The translations under genes and the position numbers were made by a program. The notes under the pieces were generated by a model. The model did no database searches, was not told the origin of the DNA, and worked only from the letters and a program-made list of their open reading frames with translations. From Roseomonas xinghualingensis (GTDB lineage: Bacteria; Pseudomonadota; Alphaproteobacteria; Acetobacterales; Acetobacteraceae): a stretch of DNA of 64,000 nt. Of this stretch, positions 27,935 through 36,967 are shown one piece after another (positions within the stretch are counted from its first letter, which is position 1; the number at the start of each line of letters is the position of its first letter). Location of the stretch: positions 1 to 64,000 of the forward strand of contig NZ_JAOXLP010000010.1 in assembly GCF_025791835.1 (NCBI RefSeq). Reading direction: 5' to 3'.

Positions 27935-28954
27935 ATGGCGGTCAAGGTTGCGATCAACGGTTTCGGGCGCATCGGGCGCCTGGTGCTGCGCGCCGCCTGC
28001 GAGAGCGGGCGTGACGATGTCGAGTTCGTGGCGATCAACGACCTCGGCTCGGTCGAGGCGAATGCTCACCTCTTCCGCTACGACAGCGTGCATGGCCGTT
28101 TCCCTGGCGAGGTGATCGTCGAGGGCGACAGCATCACCATCAAGGCCCATGGCAAGACCTGGGGCCCGATCAAGGTGTCGGCCGAGCGTGATCCCACCAA
28201 GCTGAAGTGGGACGGCGTGGACGTGGCGGCCGAGTGCACCGGCATCTTCACGGCGCGCGAGAAGGCGCAGGTCCTGCTCGGCACCGGTGCGCGCAAGGTG
28301 CTGATCTCCGCCCCTGGCGAGGGCGCCGACAAGACCATCGTCTACGGCGTGAACCACAAGACGCTGACGGCTGAGGACAAGATCGTCTCCAACGCCTCCT
28401 GCACCACCAACTGCCTCGCGCCCGTGGCGAAGGTGCTGCATGAGAAGTTCGGCATCCTGCGCGGCTACATGGTCACCATCCACGCCTATACCGGCGACCA
28501 GAACACCGTGGACACGCTGCACAAGGACCTGCACCGCGCCCGCGCCGCCGCCGTCTCGGCCATCCCGACCTCGACGGGTGCCGCGAAGGCCGTGGGCCTG
28601 GTGATGCCGGAACTGAAGGGCAAGCTGGACGGCACCGCCATCCGCATCCCGACGCCGAACGTCTCCCTCGTCAGCCTCGACTTCGTGCCGGAGAAGACCG
28701 AGGGCCTGACCAAGGAGGCGATCAACGCGGCGATGAAGGCGGCCGCGGAGGGCGAGCTGAAGGGCATCCTCGGCTACAACACCCAGCCGCTGGTCTCCGT
28801 CGACTTCAACCACGACCCCCACTCCTCCACTTTCGATGCTACGCAGACGCAGGTGGTCGATGGCGGGCTGGTGCGCGTGATGTCCTGGTACGACAACGAG
28901 TGGGGCTTCTCGAACCGCATGAGCGACACCGCGGCGCTCCTCGGCAAGCTCTGA
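27935..28954 (+). CDS. gap: Glyceraldehyde-3-phosphate dehydrogenase
   Basis: A 339-residue type I GAPDH. The NAD loop [13 protein letters not shown] is at residues 7-19, the catalytic cysteine is in [14 protein letters not shown] (about residue 154), and the substrate loops TGAAKAVG and [11 protein letters not shown] are present. It oxidises glyceraldehyde 3-phosphate to 1,3-bisphosphoglycerate. A GGAAGGGACG ribosome site precedes the ATG, 19 nt after tkt. An intrinsic terminator follows directly, before pgk. Confidence 0.97.
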   Translation: MAVKVAINGFGRIGRLVLRAACESGRDDVEFVAINDLGSVEANAHLFRYDSVHGRFPGEVIVEGDSITIKAHGKTWGPIKVSAERDPTKLKWDGVDVAAECTGIFTAREKAQVLLGTGARKVLISAPGEGADKTIVYGVNHKTLTAEDKIVSNASCTTNCLAPVAKVLHEKFGILRGYMVTIHAYTGDQNTVDTLHKDLHRARAAAVSAIPTSTGAAKAVGLVMPELKGKLDGTAIRIPTPNVSLVSLDFVPEKTEGLTKEAINAAMKAAAEGELKGILGYNTQPLVSVDFNHDPHSSTFDATQTQVVDGGLVRVMSWYDNEWGFSNRMSDTAALLGKL

Positions 28955-28963
28955 GACTGTTCA

Positions 28964-28987
28964 GGGGGCGCTCCGGCGCCCCCTTTT
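28964..28987 (+). terminator. Intrinsic terminator between gap and pgk
   Basis: GGGGGCGC (28964-28971), loop TCCG, GCGCCCCC (28976-28983), then TTTT: an 8-bp stem with a U-tail, 10 nt after the gap stop and 37 nt before the pgk start. It should end or attenuate tkt-gap transcription, so pgk gets reduced read-through or its own start. Confidence 0.8.
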
Positions 28988-29020
28988 CGTTTCCGCCCCA
29001 ATGTTCCAGGAAGAATACGA

Positions 29021-30217
29021 ATGGCGTCCTTCCGCACGCTCGACCAGCTCGAAGCCAAGAGCAAGCGCGTTCTGCTGCGCGCCGACCTGAACGTCCCGGT
29101 GCGGGACGGGGCCATCACCGACCGCACCCGTATCGAGCGGCTCTGCCCCACCATCCGCGAGCTGTCCGACAAGGGCGCGAAGGTGGTGATCCTTTCCCAT
29201 TTCGATCGCCCAAAGGGTAAGCGCGTCCCTGAGATGTCGCTGAAGCCGCTGGCTGAGGCACTCTCCTCCGCGCTCGACAAGCCGGTTGCCTTCGCCGATG
29301 ACTGCATCGGCCCCGAAGCCGAGGCGGCCGTCGCCAAGCTGCAGGATGGCGATGTCCTGCTGCTGGAGAACACCCGCTTCCACGCGGGCGAGGAGAAGAA
29401 CGACCCAGCGCTCTCCGCCGCCCTCGCCAAGCTCGGTGATGCCTATGTGAACGACGCCTTCTCCGCCGCCCATCGTGCCCATTCCTCCACCGAGGGCGTG
29501 GCAAAGTTGCTGCCCTCCTATGCCGGCCGGCTGATGCAGGCGGAGCTGGAGGCGCTGGAGGCGGCGCTGGGCAGTCCGGCGCGCCCCGTGGTCGCCATCG
29601 TCGGCGGCGCAAAGGTCTCGACCAAGCTCGACCTGCTCGGGAACCTTTCGCGGAAGGTGGACGTGCTGGTCATCGGCGGCGCGATGGCCAACACCTTCCT
29701 GGCCGCCCAGGGCTACGGCATGGGCCGTTCGCTCCAGGAGGCGGAGATGCACCAGACGGCGCTCCAGATCCTGGACGAGGCGAAGGCCGCGAATTGCGAG
29801 ATCCTGCTGCCGCGTGACCTGGTGGTGGCCGCCGAGTTCAAGGCGAACGCCGCAACCCGCACCGTGCCGGTGGACTCCGTACCTTCGGACATGATGGCGC
29901 TGGATGTCGGCCCGGAGACGGTGGCGGTGATCGAGGACCGGCTGCGCAAGGCCTCCACCCTGGTGTGGAACGGCCCGCTTGGTGCCTTCGAGATCCCGCC
30001 CTTCGATGCGGCGACGGTGGCTGTGGCCGAGAGCGTGGCGGGCCTCACCCAGTCCGCCGGGCTGAAGTCCATCGGCGGCGGCGGCGACACGGTGGCGGCC
30101 CTGCGCCATGCCGGTGTGGCGGAGCGGATGACCTATGTCTCCTCCGCCGGCGGCGCCTTCCTGGAATGGCTGGAGGGCAAGACCCTGCCGGGCGTCGCGG
30201 CGCTCCAGCAGGACTGA
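29021..30217 (+). CDS. pgk: Phosphoglycerate kinase
   Basis: A 398-residue monomeric kinase that transfers phosphate from 1,3-bisphosphoglycerate to ADP. Features include [15 protein letters not shown] (about 15-29), the basic patch [40 protein letters not shown] and the C-terminal nucleotide loop [12 protein letters not shown]. All are intact. The ATG at 29021 lies after the gap terminator; the sequence GGAAGAATACG before it serves as ribosome site. It converges on the MBL gene with 13 nt between the stops. Confidence 0.96.
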   Translation: MASFRTLDQLEAKSKRVLLRADLNVPVRDGAITDRTRIERLCPTIRELSDKGAKVVILSHFDRPKGKRVPEMSLKPLAEALSSALDKPVAFADDCIGPEAEAAVAKLQDGDVLLLENTRFHAGEEKNDPALSAALAKLGDAYVNDAFSAAHRAHSSTEGVAKLLPSYAGRLMQAELEALEAALGSPARPVVAIVGGAKVSTKLDLLGNLSRKVDVLVIGGAMANTFLAAQGYGMGRSLQEAEMHQTALQILDEAKAANCEILLPRDLVVAAEFKANAATRTVPVDSVPSDMMALDVGPETVAVIEDRLRKASTLVWNGPLGAFEIPPFDAATVAVAESVAGLTQSAGLKSIGGGGDTVAALRHAGVAERMTYVSSAGGAFLEWLEGKTLPGVAALQQD

Positions 30218-30230
30218 TCCCCTCCCCGCC

Positions 30231-31058
30231 TCAGGCGGAAACCCGTCGCTCCGCCCCAGGCGGCAGCGACGGGTCATGGGTGCAGAGGATCGTCACCTCC
30301 TCCCCATGTTCACGCGCCAGGGCGCGCAGCACGCGGCGGCTTTCCAGCCGGGCGGCGCGATCAACCTGCATGAAATTGGCATAGGCGGCGGCAAGCGGCG
30401 GCATCGCCAGCGGCTCCCGCAGCTCCGAATGCATGAAGATGGCGTCTCCGGCGTGGAGCACCCAGCCATCATCCGTACCCAGCGCCACGCCGCAATGCCC
30501 CTCCGTATGCCCGGGCAAGGGGACGAAGAAAATGGAAGGCGGCAGCCCCTCCAGCCCCCTCACCGCGGGCAGGTCGAACCAGGGCTCGCCCGGAGCCTCA
30601 TACTCCTTCATCGGATGAGACAGCTGTGGCGGGCGGTATCGGCCGCGCTCCACCGGGGTGGCACGGCGGCGCGAGGCAGCGGCCTCCCGCGCATGGACAT
30701 GGACCGCCGCCCAGGGGAAGTCGGTGAGCCCGCCGGCATGGTCGAAGTCCAGATGGGTCATGACGATGTGGCGGACATCGTGCGGATCGAAGCCCAGCCG
30801 GCGGAGGCGGGCGATGGCGGTCTCATCCGCCTCCAGATGCGGCCGGTCGGCATGGTAGAAGGCACGGCTGAGCCTCGGCACGGGATGGTTCACATCATCC
30901 AGCCCAAAGCCAGTATCGACCAGCACCAGCCCGGCATCCGTCTCCGCCAGCAGGCACCGGCAGGAGAGATGGGCAGGGCCCAGCCCGGGCGTCCTCCCAT
31001 CCCAGAGCCGTCCGCCGAAGGGACGCATGGAGCCGCATTCGATGGCATGGATCCGCAT
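30231..31058 (-). CDS. MBL-fold metallo-hydrolase (lactonase-like)
   Basis: A 275-residue metallo-beta-lactamase-fold enzyme. The metal motif THLDFDHAGGLTD (HxxDH, about residues 86-98), a later histidine in PLPGHTEGHCGV, the bridging aspartate in HAGDAIFMH and a final histidine in CTHDPSLP complete the dinuclear site. Spacing resembles quorum-quenching and related lactonases, but many MBL hydrolases share it. No signal peptide, so cytoplasmic. The ATG at 31058 follows GCAGGA; the much longer open frame upstream runs antisense to the next gene and is not real. Confidence 0.83.
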   Translation of the reverse strand: MRIHAIECGSMRPFGGRLWDGRTPGLGPAHLSCRCLLAETDAGLVLVDTGFGLDDVNHPVPRLSRAFYHADRPHLEADETAIARLRRLGFDPHDVRHIVMTHLDFDHAGGLTDFPWAAVHVHAREAAASRRRATPVERGRYRPPQLSHPMKEYEAPGEPWFDLPAVRGLEGLPPSIFFVPLPGHTEGHCGVALGTDDGWVLHAGDAIFMHSELREPLAMPPLAAAYANFMQVDRAARLESRRVLRALAREHGEEVTILCTHDPSLPPGAERRVSA

Positions 31059-31115
31059 TCCTGCAGAACGTTCCGCCGGGCGCGGTGGTTTGACTGAGCC
31101 AGCCATCCTTATAGA

Positions 31116-31130
31116 TGCGAACAATTGGCA
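31116..31130. promoter_or_regulatory. Possible Fur-like site before the iron-type binding protein
   Basis: TGCGAACAATTGGCA shows the symmetric pattern TG-AA-TT-CA of a 7-1-7 Fur palindrome, and GCGAA/TTCGC half-sites lie slightly offset at 31117-31121 and 31131-31135. It is about 60 nt upstream of a gene related to ferric-ion binding proteins. Evidence is pattern only. Confidence 0.3.
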
Positions 31131-31187
31131 TTCGCCCGAAACATGATCCGCGCTATGCCTCCGGCTCCGATTCTCCAGGAGACCTCC

Positions 31188-32222
31188 ATGCCACCCGTCG
31201 CGCGCCGACTGCTTCTGGCTGCAAGCGTTCTCGCCCCGCTGACCGCTGGCCCGGCCCTGGCCCAGGGCGAGCTGAACATCATCGCGCAACGTCCCGGCTC
31301 GGCGGATCAGGATCCCTACGCCCGCTTCACGAAGGAGACCGGCATCCGGGTCAACTTCGTGCCGAACCAGCGCAACGCGGCCATCACGGCGCTCTCCGCC
31401 AATCCCCGCGGCGCCGGCGACATCATGCTCGGCACCGATGCGGTGGCTCTCGCCCAGCTGGAGGAGGCGGGCATCTTTGAGGCCTATTCCTCCCCGGCTA
31501 CCCAGCGCGTACCCGCGCATCTGCGCCATCCCGGCAATCTCTGGACCGGCATCTCGGCCCGCTCCCGCGGGATGGTCGTGCGGGATGATGCCGCCAATCC
31601 ACCCACAAGCTTCGCCGACCTCGCGAATGAGCGCTTCCGCGGGCAGGTCTGCCCCACCGCGCCGACCACCTACAACCTCTCGGTCACCGGCCGCATGATC
31701 GCGCATCTGGGCGAGGCAGGCGCGGCCAACTGGGCCAAGGGCGTGAAGGCCAATTTCGCGGCCGATGTGCCGCTGGCCTCCGACTACGCGCAGATCCAGG
31801 CTGTTGCGGCGGGCCGCTGCGCCGTGGCGATCTCCAACCACTACTACCTGCTGCGCCTCGCGCGTTCGGAAAAGCCGGAGGAGCGCGAGGCGGCCAAGCG
31901 GCTGCGCGTGGTCTTCCCGGATCAGGCCCAGGGCCAGCCGGGGGCGATGATCAACGTCACCGCCGTGGGCCTGCTGCGCAATGCGCCGAACCGCGCGAAT
32001 GCCATCCACTTCATCGAGTTCCTGATGACGGAGAAGGCGCAGGACGAGTTCGGCGGCGGGATCTTCTACCCGACCCTGCCGGGCGCGCCGGTTCCCGATG
32101 CGGCCCGTGCCCTGGGCAGCCCGCGCTGGGATACGACGCCGGTGGCGCAGTTCGGCGCCAACCGCGAGGCGGCGGCCCGGATCCTGAAGGAAGCCGGCTG
32201 GCCGGTGCCTGAGCGGCGCTGA
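31188..32222 (+). CDS. Periplasmic iron-type extracellular solute-binding protein (FbpA/FutA-like)
   Basis: A 344-residue exported binding protein. A signal peptide (PVARRLLLAASVLAPLTAG) ends near ALAQG at about residue 25. The mature part begins ELNIIAQRPGSADQDPYARF and contains AISNHYYLLRLARS, where paired tyrosines match the iron ligands of FbpA-type proteins. The later PGAMINVTAVGLL and EFLMTEKAQ are also typical. No permease or ATPase gene is adjacent, so the rest of the ABC transporter must lie elsewhere. An AGGAG site fixes the ATG at 31188. Iron is the likely ligand, though related proteins bind other small ions or phosphonates. Confidence 0.82.
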   Translation: MPPVARRLLLAASVLAPLTAGPALAQGELNIIAQRPGSADQDPYARFTKETGIRVNFVPNQRNAAITALSANPRGAGDIMLGTDAVALAQLEEAGIFEAYSSPATQRVPAHLRHPGNLWTGISARSRGMVVRDDAANPPTSFADLANERFRGQVCPTAPTTYNLSVTGRMIAHLGEAGAANWAKGVKANFAADVPLASDYAQIQAVAAGRCAVAISNHYYLLRLARSEKPEEREAAKRLRVVFPDQAQGQPGAMINVTAVGLLRNAPNRANAIHFIEFLMTEKAQDEFGGGIFYPTLPGAPVPDAARALGSPRWDTTPVAQFGANREAAARILKEAGWPVPERR

Positions 32223-32231
32223 GTTCTCCAA

Positions 32232-32265
32232 CGCTCCGGCCGGGCAGCCTTGCCGGGCCGGAGCG
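32232..32265. terminator. Hairpin between convergent genes
   Basis: CGCTCCGGCC (32232-32241) pairs with GGCCGGAGCG (32256-32265), a 10-bp stem, and the loop holds a nested GGCA/TGCC pair. It follows the binding-protein stop by 9 nt. No T-run is present. The remaining 116 nt before the dehydrogenase gene show nothing else. Confidence 0.5.
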
Positions 32266-32381
32266 GCATGGTTTCCTGACAGGCCCCTGCGCCAGGGCCG
32301 CAATCCTCGCAGATGCCGCCGCACCGCGACCGTGAGCGGCACTGCCTTACCCCGCCTTCCAAGGTCCGGAGGAAGCGCGGC

Positions 32382-33374
32382 TCAGTAGCCGCGCGCGGGA
32401 TCGATCCGGTTCGGCAGGGGGCGTCCTTCGCGCAGGGCGCGAATATTCGCGAACAGAATATCCAGCGTGTGGTCGTTGTAGCGCGCCAGATCGTCGGCCG
32501 AGACATGCGGCGTCACCACCATGCCCGGCGTGCGCCAGAGGCGATGGTCCGCCGGCAGCGGCTCCGGTACGGCCACATCGGTGACGCACCCTTCCAGATG
32601 GCCGGATTCCAGCGCGTCGCAAATCGCGTCCTGGTCCCAGACGGCGCCCCGCGCCACATTCACCAGCCGCGCCCCCTTGGGAAGCCGCGCGATGCGCTCG
32701 CGCGAGAGCAGGTTGCGGGTCTGCTCCGTCAGCGGGCAGGCAAGGACGAGGAAGCTTGCCTTCGGCAGCACCGAATCCAGGGCGGAGGTCGGGTGGGTTT
32801 CGTCGCAATCGGGATGCGGCTCGGCGCTGTTGCGCACGCCGATGACATGCATTCCGAACTGCTTCGCCCGCCGCGCGATGCCGCCGCCGAGCGAGCCCAT
32901 GCCCACGATCACCACGCGCTCCCCCTTCAGCGTGGAGGAATGCAGTGGCTTCCATTCGCCGCGCCGCTGCATATCGGCGAAGGCGGGCATGCGGGTTTGC
33001 AGCATCAGGATCGCCATGATGCCGAACTCCCCCGCCTTGTCGGCATGGGTACCGCGGTTGTTCAGCAGGGAGACGGAATCCGGCAGCCAGTCGAAGGGCA
33101 TCGCGCTTTCCACCCCGGCGGAGGTGCAGGCGATCACCTTCAGCTTCGGTGCCGCCACCGGCAGGGCGCCGACGGGAAAGCGCTGGCGCAGCGAGCGCAC
33201 CCAGGTCAGCAGCACCTCCGTCTCCGGCAACGCTCGTGCGAAACCGGCGTCATCCCTGGCGAAGGACACCTCCAGCCCCGTCATGTCCGGGTTGCGGGCA
33301 AGGGCAGCCCGCCACTGCTCCTCGGTGACGGAGAAATAGGGGTCCTCGGGCGGGTTCTGGATGTGGATGCGCAT
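32382..33374 (-). CDS. D-2-hydroxyacid dehydrogenase family protein
   Basis: A 330-residue NAD(P)-dependent dehydrogenase of the formate/glycerate type. The nucleotide loop VVIVGMGSLGGGIARRAKQF is at about 155-174. Catalytic arginine is in NVARGAVWDQ, the acidic partner in VAVPEPLPADHRLW and the histidine in VVTPHVSADD. The N-terminal substrate domain has the LLNNRGTHADKAGEFGIMAIL hinge. It interconverts 2-hydroxy and 2-keto acids; the exact substrate is unknown. I use the ATG at 33374; no strong ribosome site is visible. The open frame continues upstream without similarity. Confidence 0.86.
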   Translation of the reverse strand: MRIHIQNPPEDPYFSVTEEQWRAALARNPDMTGLEVSFARDDAGFARALPETEVLLTWVRSLRQRFPVGALPVAAPKLKVIACTSAGVESAMPFDWLPDSVSLLNNRGTHADKAGEFGIMAILMLQTRMPAFADMQRRGEWKPLHSSTLKGERVVIVGMGSLGGGIARRAKQFGMHVIGVRNSAEPHPDCDETHPTSALDSVLPKASFLVLACPLTEQTRNLLSRERIARLPKGARLVNVARGAVWDQDAICDALESGHLEGCVTDVAVPEPLPADHRLWRTPGMVVTPHVSADDLARYNDHTLDILFANIRALREGRPLPNRIDPARGY

Positions 33375-33450
33375 CAATGCGCTTTCGCATGGAGGGAATG
33401 GCGCGTGAAGGGGCTGGGAAACGTGGCCGCTTCCGTGGCGTTGCGCCCGC

Positions 33451-33954
33451 ATGGCCAGCCCAGACCTGAAGGAGGCCTCCCGCCAAGTAGGGGAGGACAT
33501 CCATTTCCAGCGCCGTGTCTGGCGCTTCCAGCGCTTCGGCTGGGGCGCGATGGCGGTGCTGGTGCTGCTCGCCACGCTCGGCGTCTTCGGAGGTGGACCA
33601 CTGGCCAAGGCCAAGTCCAGCAGCGCCGATGGAACAATCGAGGTGGAGTGGGAGCGCATCGAACGCATCGGCCGCGACAGCAGGCTCCGCATCCGTACGG
33701 TCGGACCACCGACGGCTCCGCTGACCCTGCGGCTGGAGGGCGGGCTGGCGGAGGTGACGCTCTCTGCCATTGAACCCCAGCCAAGAGGCGAATCGCGCGC
33801 ACCCGGCCGCGTCTGGCTACGCTTCGACCCGCCCGCCGAGGGCCATGCCGCCGAGATCGTGCTGAACCTCCGTTCCGCGAAGCCCGGCATCGTGCAGGGG
33901 CAGTTGGCGCTGGGAGATGCCGTCCTGCCGCTGCGCCTTTTCGTCCTGCCCTGA
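33451..33954 (+). CDS. Single-span membrane protein of unknown function, beside DUF421
   Basis: A 167-residue protein with a cytoplasmic N-terminus (about 30 residues, DLKEASRQVGEDIHFQRRVW), one membrane helix near 31-48 (WGAMAVLVLLATLGVFGG), and an exported beta-rich domain of about 110 residues (for example TAPLTLRLEGGLAEVTL). I do not recognise a named family. It lies 9 nt upstream of the DUF421 gene on the same strand. DUF421 proteins are also membrane-bound, so the pair may work together at the envelope. Confidence 0.65.
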   Translation: MASPDLKEASRQVGEDIHFQRRVWRFQRFGWGAMAVLVLLATLGVFGGGPLAKAKSSSADGTIEVEWERIERIGRDSRLRIRTVGPPTAPLTLRLEGGLAEVTLSAIEPQPRGESRAPGRVWLRFDPPAEGHAAEIVLNLRSAKPGIVQGQLALGDAVLPLRLFVLP

Positions 33955-33963
33955 GGCGGCCGC

Positions 33964-34413
33964 ATGGAGAGCGTGATCCGTGCCGTCGCGATTTATGTCG
34001 CGCTGACCATCCTGTTCCGCATCACCGGGCGGCGCAGCATGAGCCACATCACCACATTCGACTTCGTGCTGCTGCTGGTGGTGGGCGAAGCGACCCAGCA
34101 GGCACTGCTGGGCGAGGACTTCTCCATGACCAATGGCATCCTCGTCATCACCACCCTGCTCGGGCTCGACGTGACCTTGCGTTGGGTGAAGGCGCGCCAT
34201 CACCAGACGGACCGCATGATGGAGGGCCTGCCCACCATCCTGGTGGTGAATGGCCAACCGCTGCACGACCGGATGCGTGAAGCCCGGATCAGCGAGAGTG
34301 AAATCCTGCAGAGTGCCCGCGAGATTCACGGCGTGATGCGGCTGGAGGACATCCATCTGGCCGTGCTTGAGGTGAGCGGCACGATTTCCATCATGCCGCA
34401 CCGCAACGCCTGA
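33964..34413 (+). CDS. DUF421 (YetF-like) membrane protein
   Basis: A 149-residue protein with two or three N-terminal membrane segments (AVAIYVALTILFRITG, TTFDFVLLLVVGEATQQALL and GILVITTLLGLDVTLRW) and a soluble C-terminal domain with the family motif ILVVNGQPLHDRMREARISE. DUF421/YetF proteins occur widely; related Bacillus proteins have been linked to spore membrane lipids, but the bacterial role in this group is unknown. The C-terminal domain is shorter than in YetF (which is over 200 residues). Convergent with the HD gene, 6 nt apart. Confidence 0.82.
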   Translation: MESVIRAVAIYVALTILFRITGRRSMSHITTFDFVLLLVVGEATQQALLGEDFSMTNGILVITTLLGLDVTLRWVKARHHQTDRMMEGLPTILVVNGQPLHDRMREARISESEILQSAREIHGVMRLEDIHLAVLEVSGTISIMPHRNA

Positions 34414-34419
34414 CGCCGG

Positions 34420-35007
34420 TCAGTGCCTGCGCTGGTAGAAGGGCTGCGTGCCCGCGAGCAGCAGCGCGCGGTCGGTGGCGAAGAAGTCCGCATAGTGGAG
34501 GATCCAGGCTTCCGGGTTGGTGCCGTGGAAGGGCTGGGTATGCGCATGAGTCGCCACCGTGTGCACCACACGGTGCGGGAAGCCCATCTCGCGCAGGAGC
34601 ATCGCGCCGGAAATGCCATGCGGCAGCTCGCGCGAGAGCACGGAGTTCCGCACCACCCCATCCTCGCGCACATACATCAGCGGCTTGTCCACATCATGCA
34701 GGATGAGGATGGCGCCGAGGATATCGGGCTCCACGGCCACGCCCCAATCCGCCTCGGCCCGCACCGCGAGGTCGAAGCCGGCGCGGGTGACATGGTTCAC
34801 ATGGTCGATCAGCCGGTGCTCAGGCGCCATCGTCGAATAGGGCATGTCCTCCAGCGCGGCGTAGGGGCTTGAGGTCCAGGCGCTGACCCAGGCGGTCACC
34901 ACCTTCTCGGCCATGGGCGCAGAAAGCCGGTCCAGCCCGGCCAGCCAGTTCCGCACCGCAGCGCGCTGCGCCGCGCTGCCCTCGTTCAGGGTGATGCCGG
35001 TGACCAT
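34420..35007 (-). CDS. HD domain-containing protein
   Basis: A 195-residue protein with a divalent-metal HD phosphohydrolase core: histidines in RLIDHVNHVTRAG (about residues 66-78), the HD pair in ILHDVDK (about 102-108), and later histidines in LPHGISG and ATHAHTQPFHGTNPE. The substrate cannot be assigned; such proteins cleave nucleotides or phosphate esters. A near-perfect AGGAGGT ribosome site 6 nt before the ATG at 35007 fixes the start. It is divergent from the CitE-like operon. Confidence 0.78.
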   Translation of the reverse strand: MVTGITLNEGSAAQRAAVRNWLAGLDRLSAPMAEKVVTAWVSAWTSSPYAALEDMPYSTMAPEHRLIDHVNHVTRAGFDLAVRAEADWGVAVEPDILGAILILHDVDKPLMYVREDGVVRNSVLSRELPHGISGAMLLREMGFPHRVVHTVATHAHTQPFHGTNPEAWILHYADFFATDRALLLAGTQPFYQRRH

Positions 35008-35073
35008 GGGCGGACCTCCTTGTGATGCGCGCAGCCGTTCCATGCCAGCCGCGTCGCGTCTAGCCTTCCTTCC

Positions 35074-35964
35074 ATGGAACGTCCTGTTATCCCGCCCATG
35101 CGGAGCAAGCTTTTCGTCCCCGGTTCACGGGAGGAGCTTTTCGCCAAGGCCGCCGCCTCGGCCGCCGATGCCCTTTCATTCGACCTTGAGGACGCCGTGG
35201 CTCCGAATCGGAAGGAGCCGGCCCGCGAGATGCTGGCGCGCTTCCTGCGCGGCGGGGAGCATGGCGGGAAGGTCATCCTCGTCCGCGTGAACGGGATCGG
35301 CACACCGCATTTCGACGCGGATATCGCGGCGGTGGCGGTGCCGGGGATGCATATGATCAACCTGCCGATGATCCGCGATGCGGCGGAGGTCGTGCGGGCC
35401 GCCGAGGCGCTGGAGAAAGCGGAGCACGAGAATGGCGTGGCTCGGCCGATTGGTATCCTCTGCAACATCGAGACGCCGCGCGCGCTGCGGATCGCGCATG
35501 AGATCGCCGCGGCACATCCACGCGTGACGGGGCTGCAGCTGGGCTATGCCGACCTGCTCGAACCCTATGGCTTCGACCGCATGGATGCGGGCGTGCTCTC
35601 CCATGTGCGGACGGCGGTCCGGCTCGCGGCGGCCGAGTCCAACCTGCCCGCCTATGACGGCGCCTTCGCCGGGGTGAACCGGCCCGAGGCCTATCGCGCC
35701 GAGGCCGAGGCCGCCCGCCGCATGGGCTATGCTGGCAAGAGCTGCATCCACCCCACCCAGATTGCCCTGGCCAACGAGGCCTTCCAGCCGACGCCGGCCG
35801 AGATCGCCCGTGCGAAGCGGATCGTGGAAGTCGGGCGGGAACAGATCGCGGCAGGGGGGGGTGCCTTCATGGTCGATGGCAGCATGGTGGATGCGCCCTT
35901 CGTCGAAGGCGCGGAGCTGGTGCTGGATCTCGCCCAGAAGCTGGGCTTGCCCGGCGCGGACTGA
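35074..35964 (+). CDS. HpcH/HpaI aldolase/citrate lyase beta-subunit (CitE)-like protein
   Basis: A 296-residue CitE-family TIM-barrel lyase. Conserved features include RSKLFVPGSREELFAKA at the start, SFDLEDAVAPNRK (metal-acidic pair near residues 35-42), VRVNGIGT, ILCNIETPRA with the glutamate ligand, and the terminal GKSCIHPTQI. Members cleave or form C-C bonds in CoA thioesters such as malyl-, citramalyl- or citryl-CoA. Its neighbours are a TctC binding protein (22 nt downstream) and a CaiB CoA-transferase overlapping that, suggesting an uptake, CoA-activation and cleavage route for a branched or hydroxy dicarboxylate. Confidence 0.88.
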   Translation: MERPVIPPMRSKLFVPGSREELFAKAAASAADALSFDLEDAVAPNRKEPAREMLARFLRGGEHGGKVILVRVNGIGTPHFDADIAAVAVPGMHMINLPMIRDAAEVVRAAEALEKAEHENGVARPIGILCNIETPRALRIAHEIAAAHPRVTGLQLGYADLLEPYGFDRMDAGVLSHVRTAVRLAAAESNLPAYDGAFAGVNRPEAYRAEAEAARRMGYAGKSCIHPTQIALANEAFQPTPAEIARAKRIVEVGREQIAAGGGAFMVDGSMVDAPFVEGAELVLDLAQKLGLPGAD

Positions 35965-35986
35965 ACGACAGGAACCGGAGGAAACA

Positions 35987-36967
35987 ATGAGCGTCATCAC
36001 AAGGCGAATGCTGGGCGCGGCCGCGCTGGCCATGCCGGCGGTCGCGCGGGCACAGGGCGGCGAAGCGGGTGGCTGGCCCTCGCGCCCGGTGCGGGTGGTC
36101 GTCCCCTTCCCGCCTGGCGGCAGCAATGATGCCGTGGCGCGGCCGCTGGCGGAGCACCTGCAGGCGAAGCTCGGCCAGCCCTTCGTCGTGGAGAACCGGC
36201 CGGGCGCCGGCAGCACCATCGGCTCGGCCGAGGTCGCGCGGGCGCCGGCGGATGGCTACACGCTGATGGTCACCTCCTCCACCTTCGCCACCAGCGCGGG
36301 AGTGCAGCGCACGCCCTATGACGCCTCCGGTGATTTCGAGGCGGTGGCGATCGCAGCTGTCGCGCCGCTCGTCGTTGTCGCCGCGCCCTCCTTCCCGCCC
36401 AACAACCTGGCTGAGCTTGCCGCCTATGTGCGGGCGAATCCGGGCAAGGTGGATTACGGCTCCTCTGGTCCCGGCAGCATCAACCAGATGGGTGCCGAGC
36501 TCTTCGCCCAGAAGGCGGGCGGGTTGCGGATGCAGCATGTGCCCTATCGCGGCATGGGGCCGGCCACGACAGACCTCGCGTCAGGTACGATCCAGGTCAT
36601 CTTCACCACCATTCCCTCGGCGCGCGGCGTGATCAGCTCAGGCCGCGTGAAGGTGCTGGGCTGGACCAGCGAAGACCGGCCCGCCGGCGGTCCGCAGGGC
36701 CCTACCCCGAGCGAGAGCGGCCTGCCCGACTACGAGGCGAGCATCTGGTGGGGCCTTCTCGCCCGCCGTGGCCTGCCGCCCGCGATCCGGGACCGGATCA
36801 ATGCCGTGGCGAATGAGGCGCTCACCGGAGGCCGCCTCTCGACCTATCTCGAGGGCGAGGGCGCGCGCCCCACGCCGCTCTCCGCCGCCGAGGGTGATGT
36901 CTTCCTGCAGCGAGACCTCGCCAAATGGCGGGAAGTCGCCTCCAACGCCAATATCCGCATCGAATGA
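35987..36967 (+). CDS. Bug/TctC-family periplasmic solute-binding protein
   Basis: A 326-residue exported protein. The signal peptide (TRRMLGAAALAMPAVARA) ends near residue 23, and the mature start WPSRPVRVVVPFPPGGSND carries the family signature. APADGYTLMV and GSSGPGSINQMGAELFAQKA follow. A GGAGGAAA site fixes the ATG. It is flanked by CitE-like and CaiB genes, so its ligand is probably the acid they process. No TctA/TctB subunits are in the window. It is the second TctC homologue here and only moderately similar to the one at 5342-6328. Confidence 0.9.
   Translation: MSVITRRMLGAAALAMPAVARAQGGEAGGWPSRPVRVVVPFPPGGSNDAVARPLAEHLQAKLGQPFVVENRPGAGSTIGSAEVARAPADGYTLMVTSSTFATSAGVQRTPYDASGDFEAVAIAAVAPLVVVAAPSFPPNNLAELAAYVRANPGKVDYGSSGPGSINQMGAELFAQKAGGLRMQHVPYRGMGPATTDLASGTIQVIFTTIPSARGVISSGRVKVLGWTSEDRPAGGPQGPTPSESGLPDYEASIWWGLLARRGLPPAIRDRINAVANEALTGGRLSTYLEGEGARPTPLSAAEGDVFLQRDLAKWREVASNANIRIE

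Noticed and set aside
31059..32342. Upstream extension of the MBL-fold gene
   Set aside because: The extension runs antisense to the binding-protein gene and has no similarity to the MBL fold; the ATG at 31058 has a good ribosome site.
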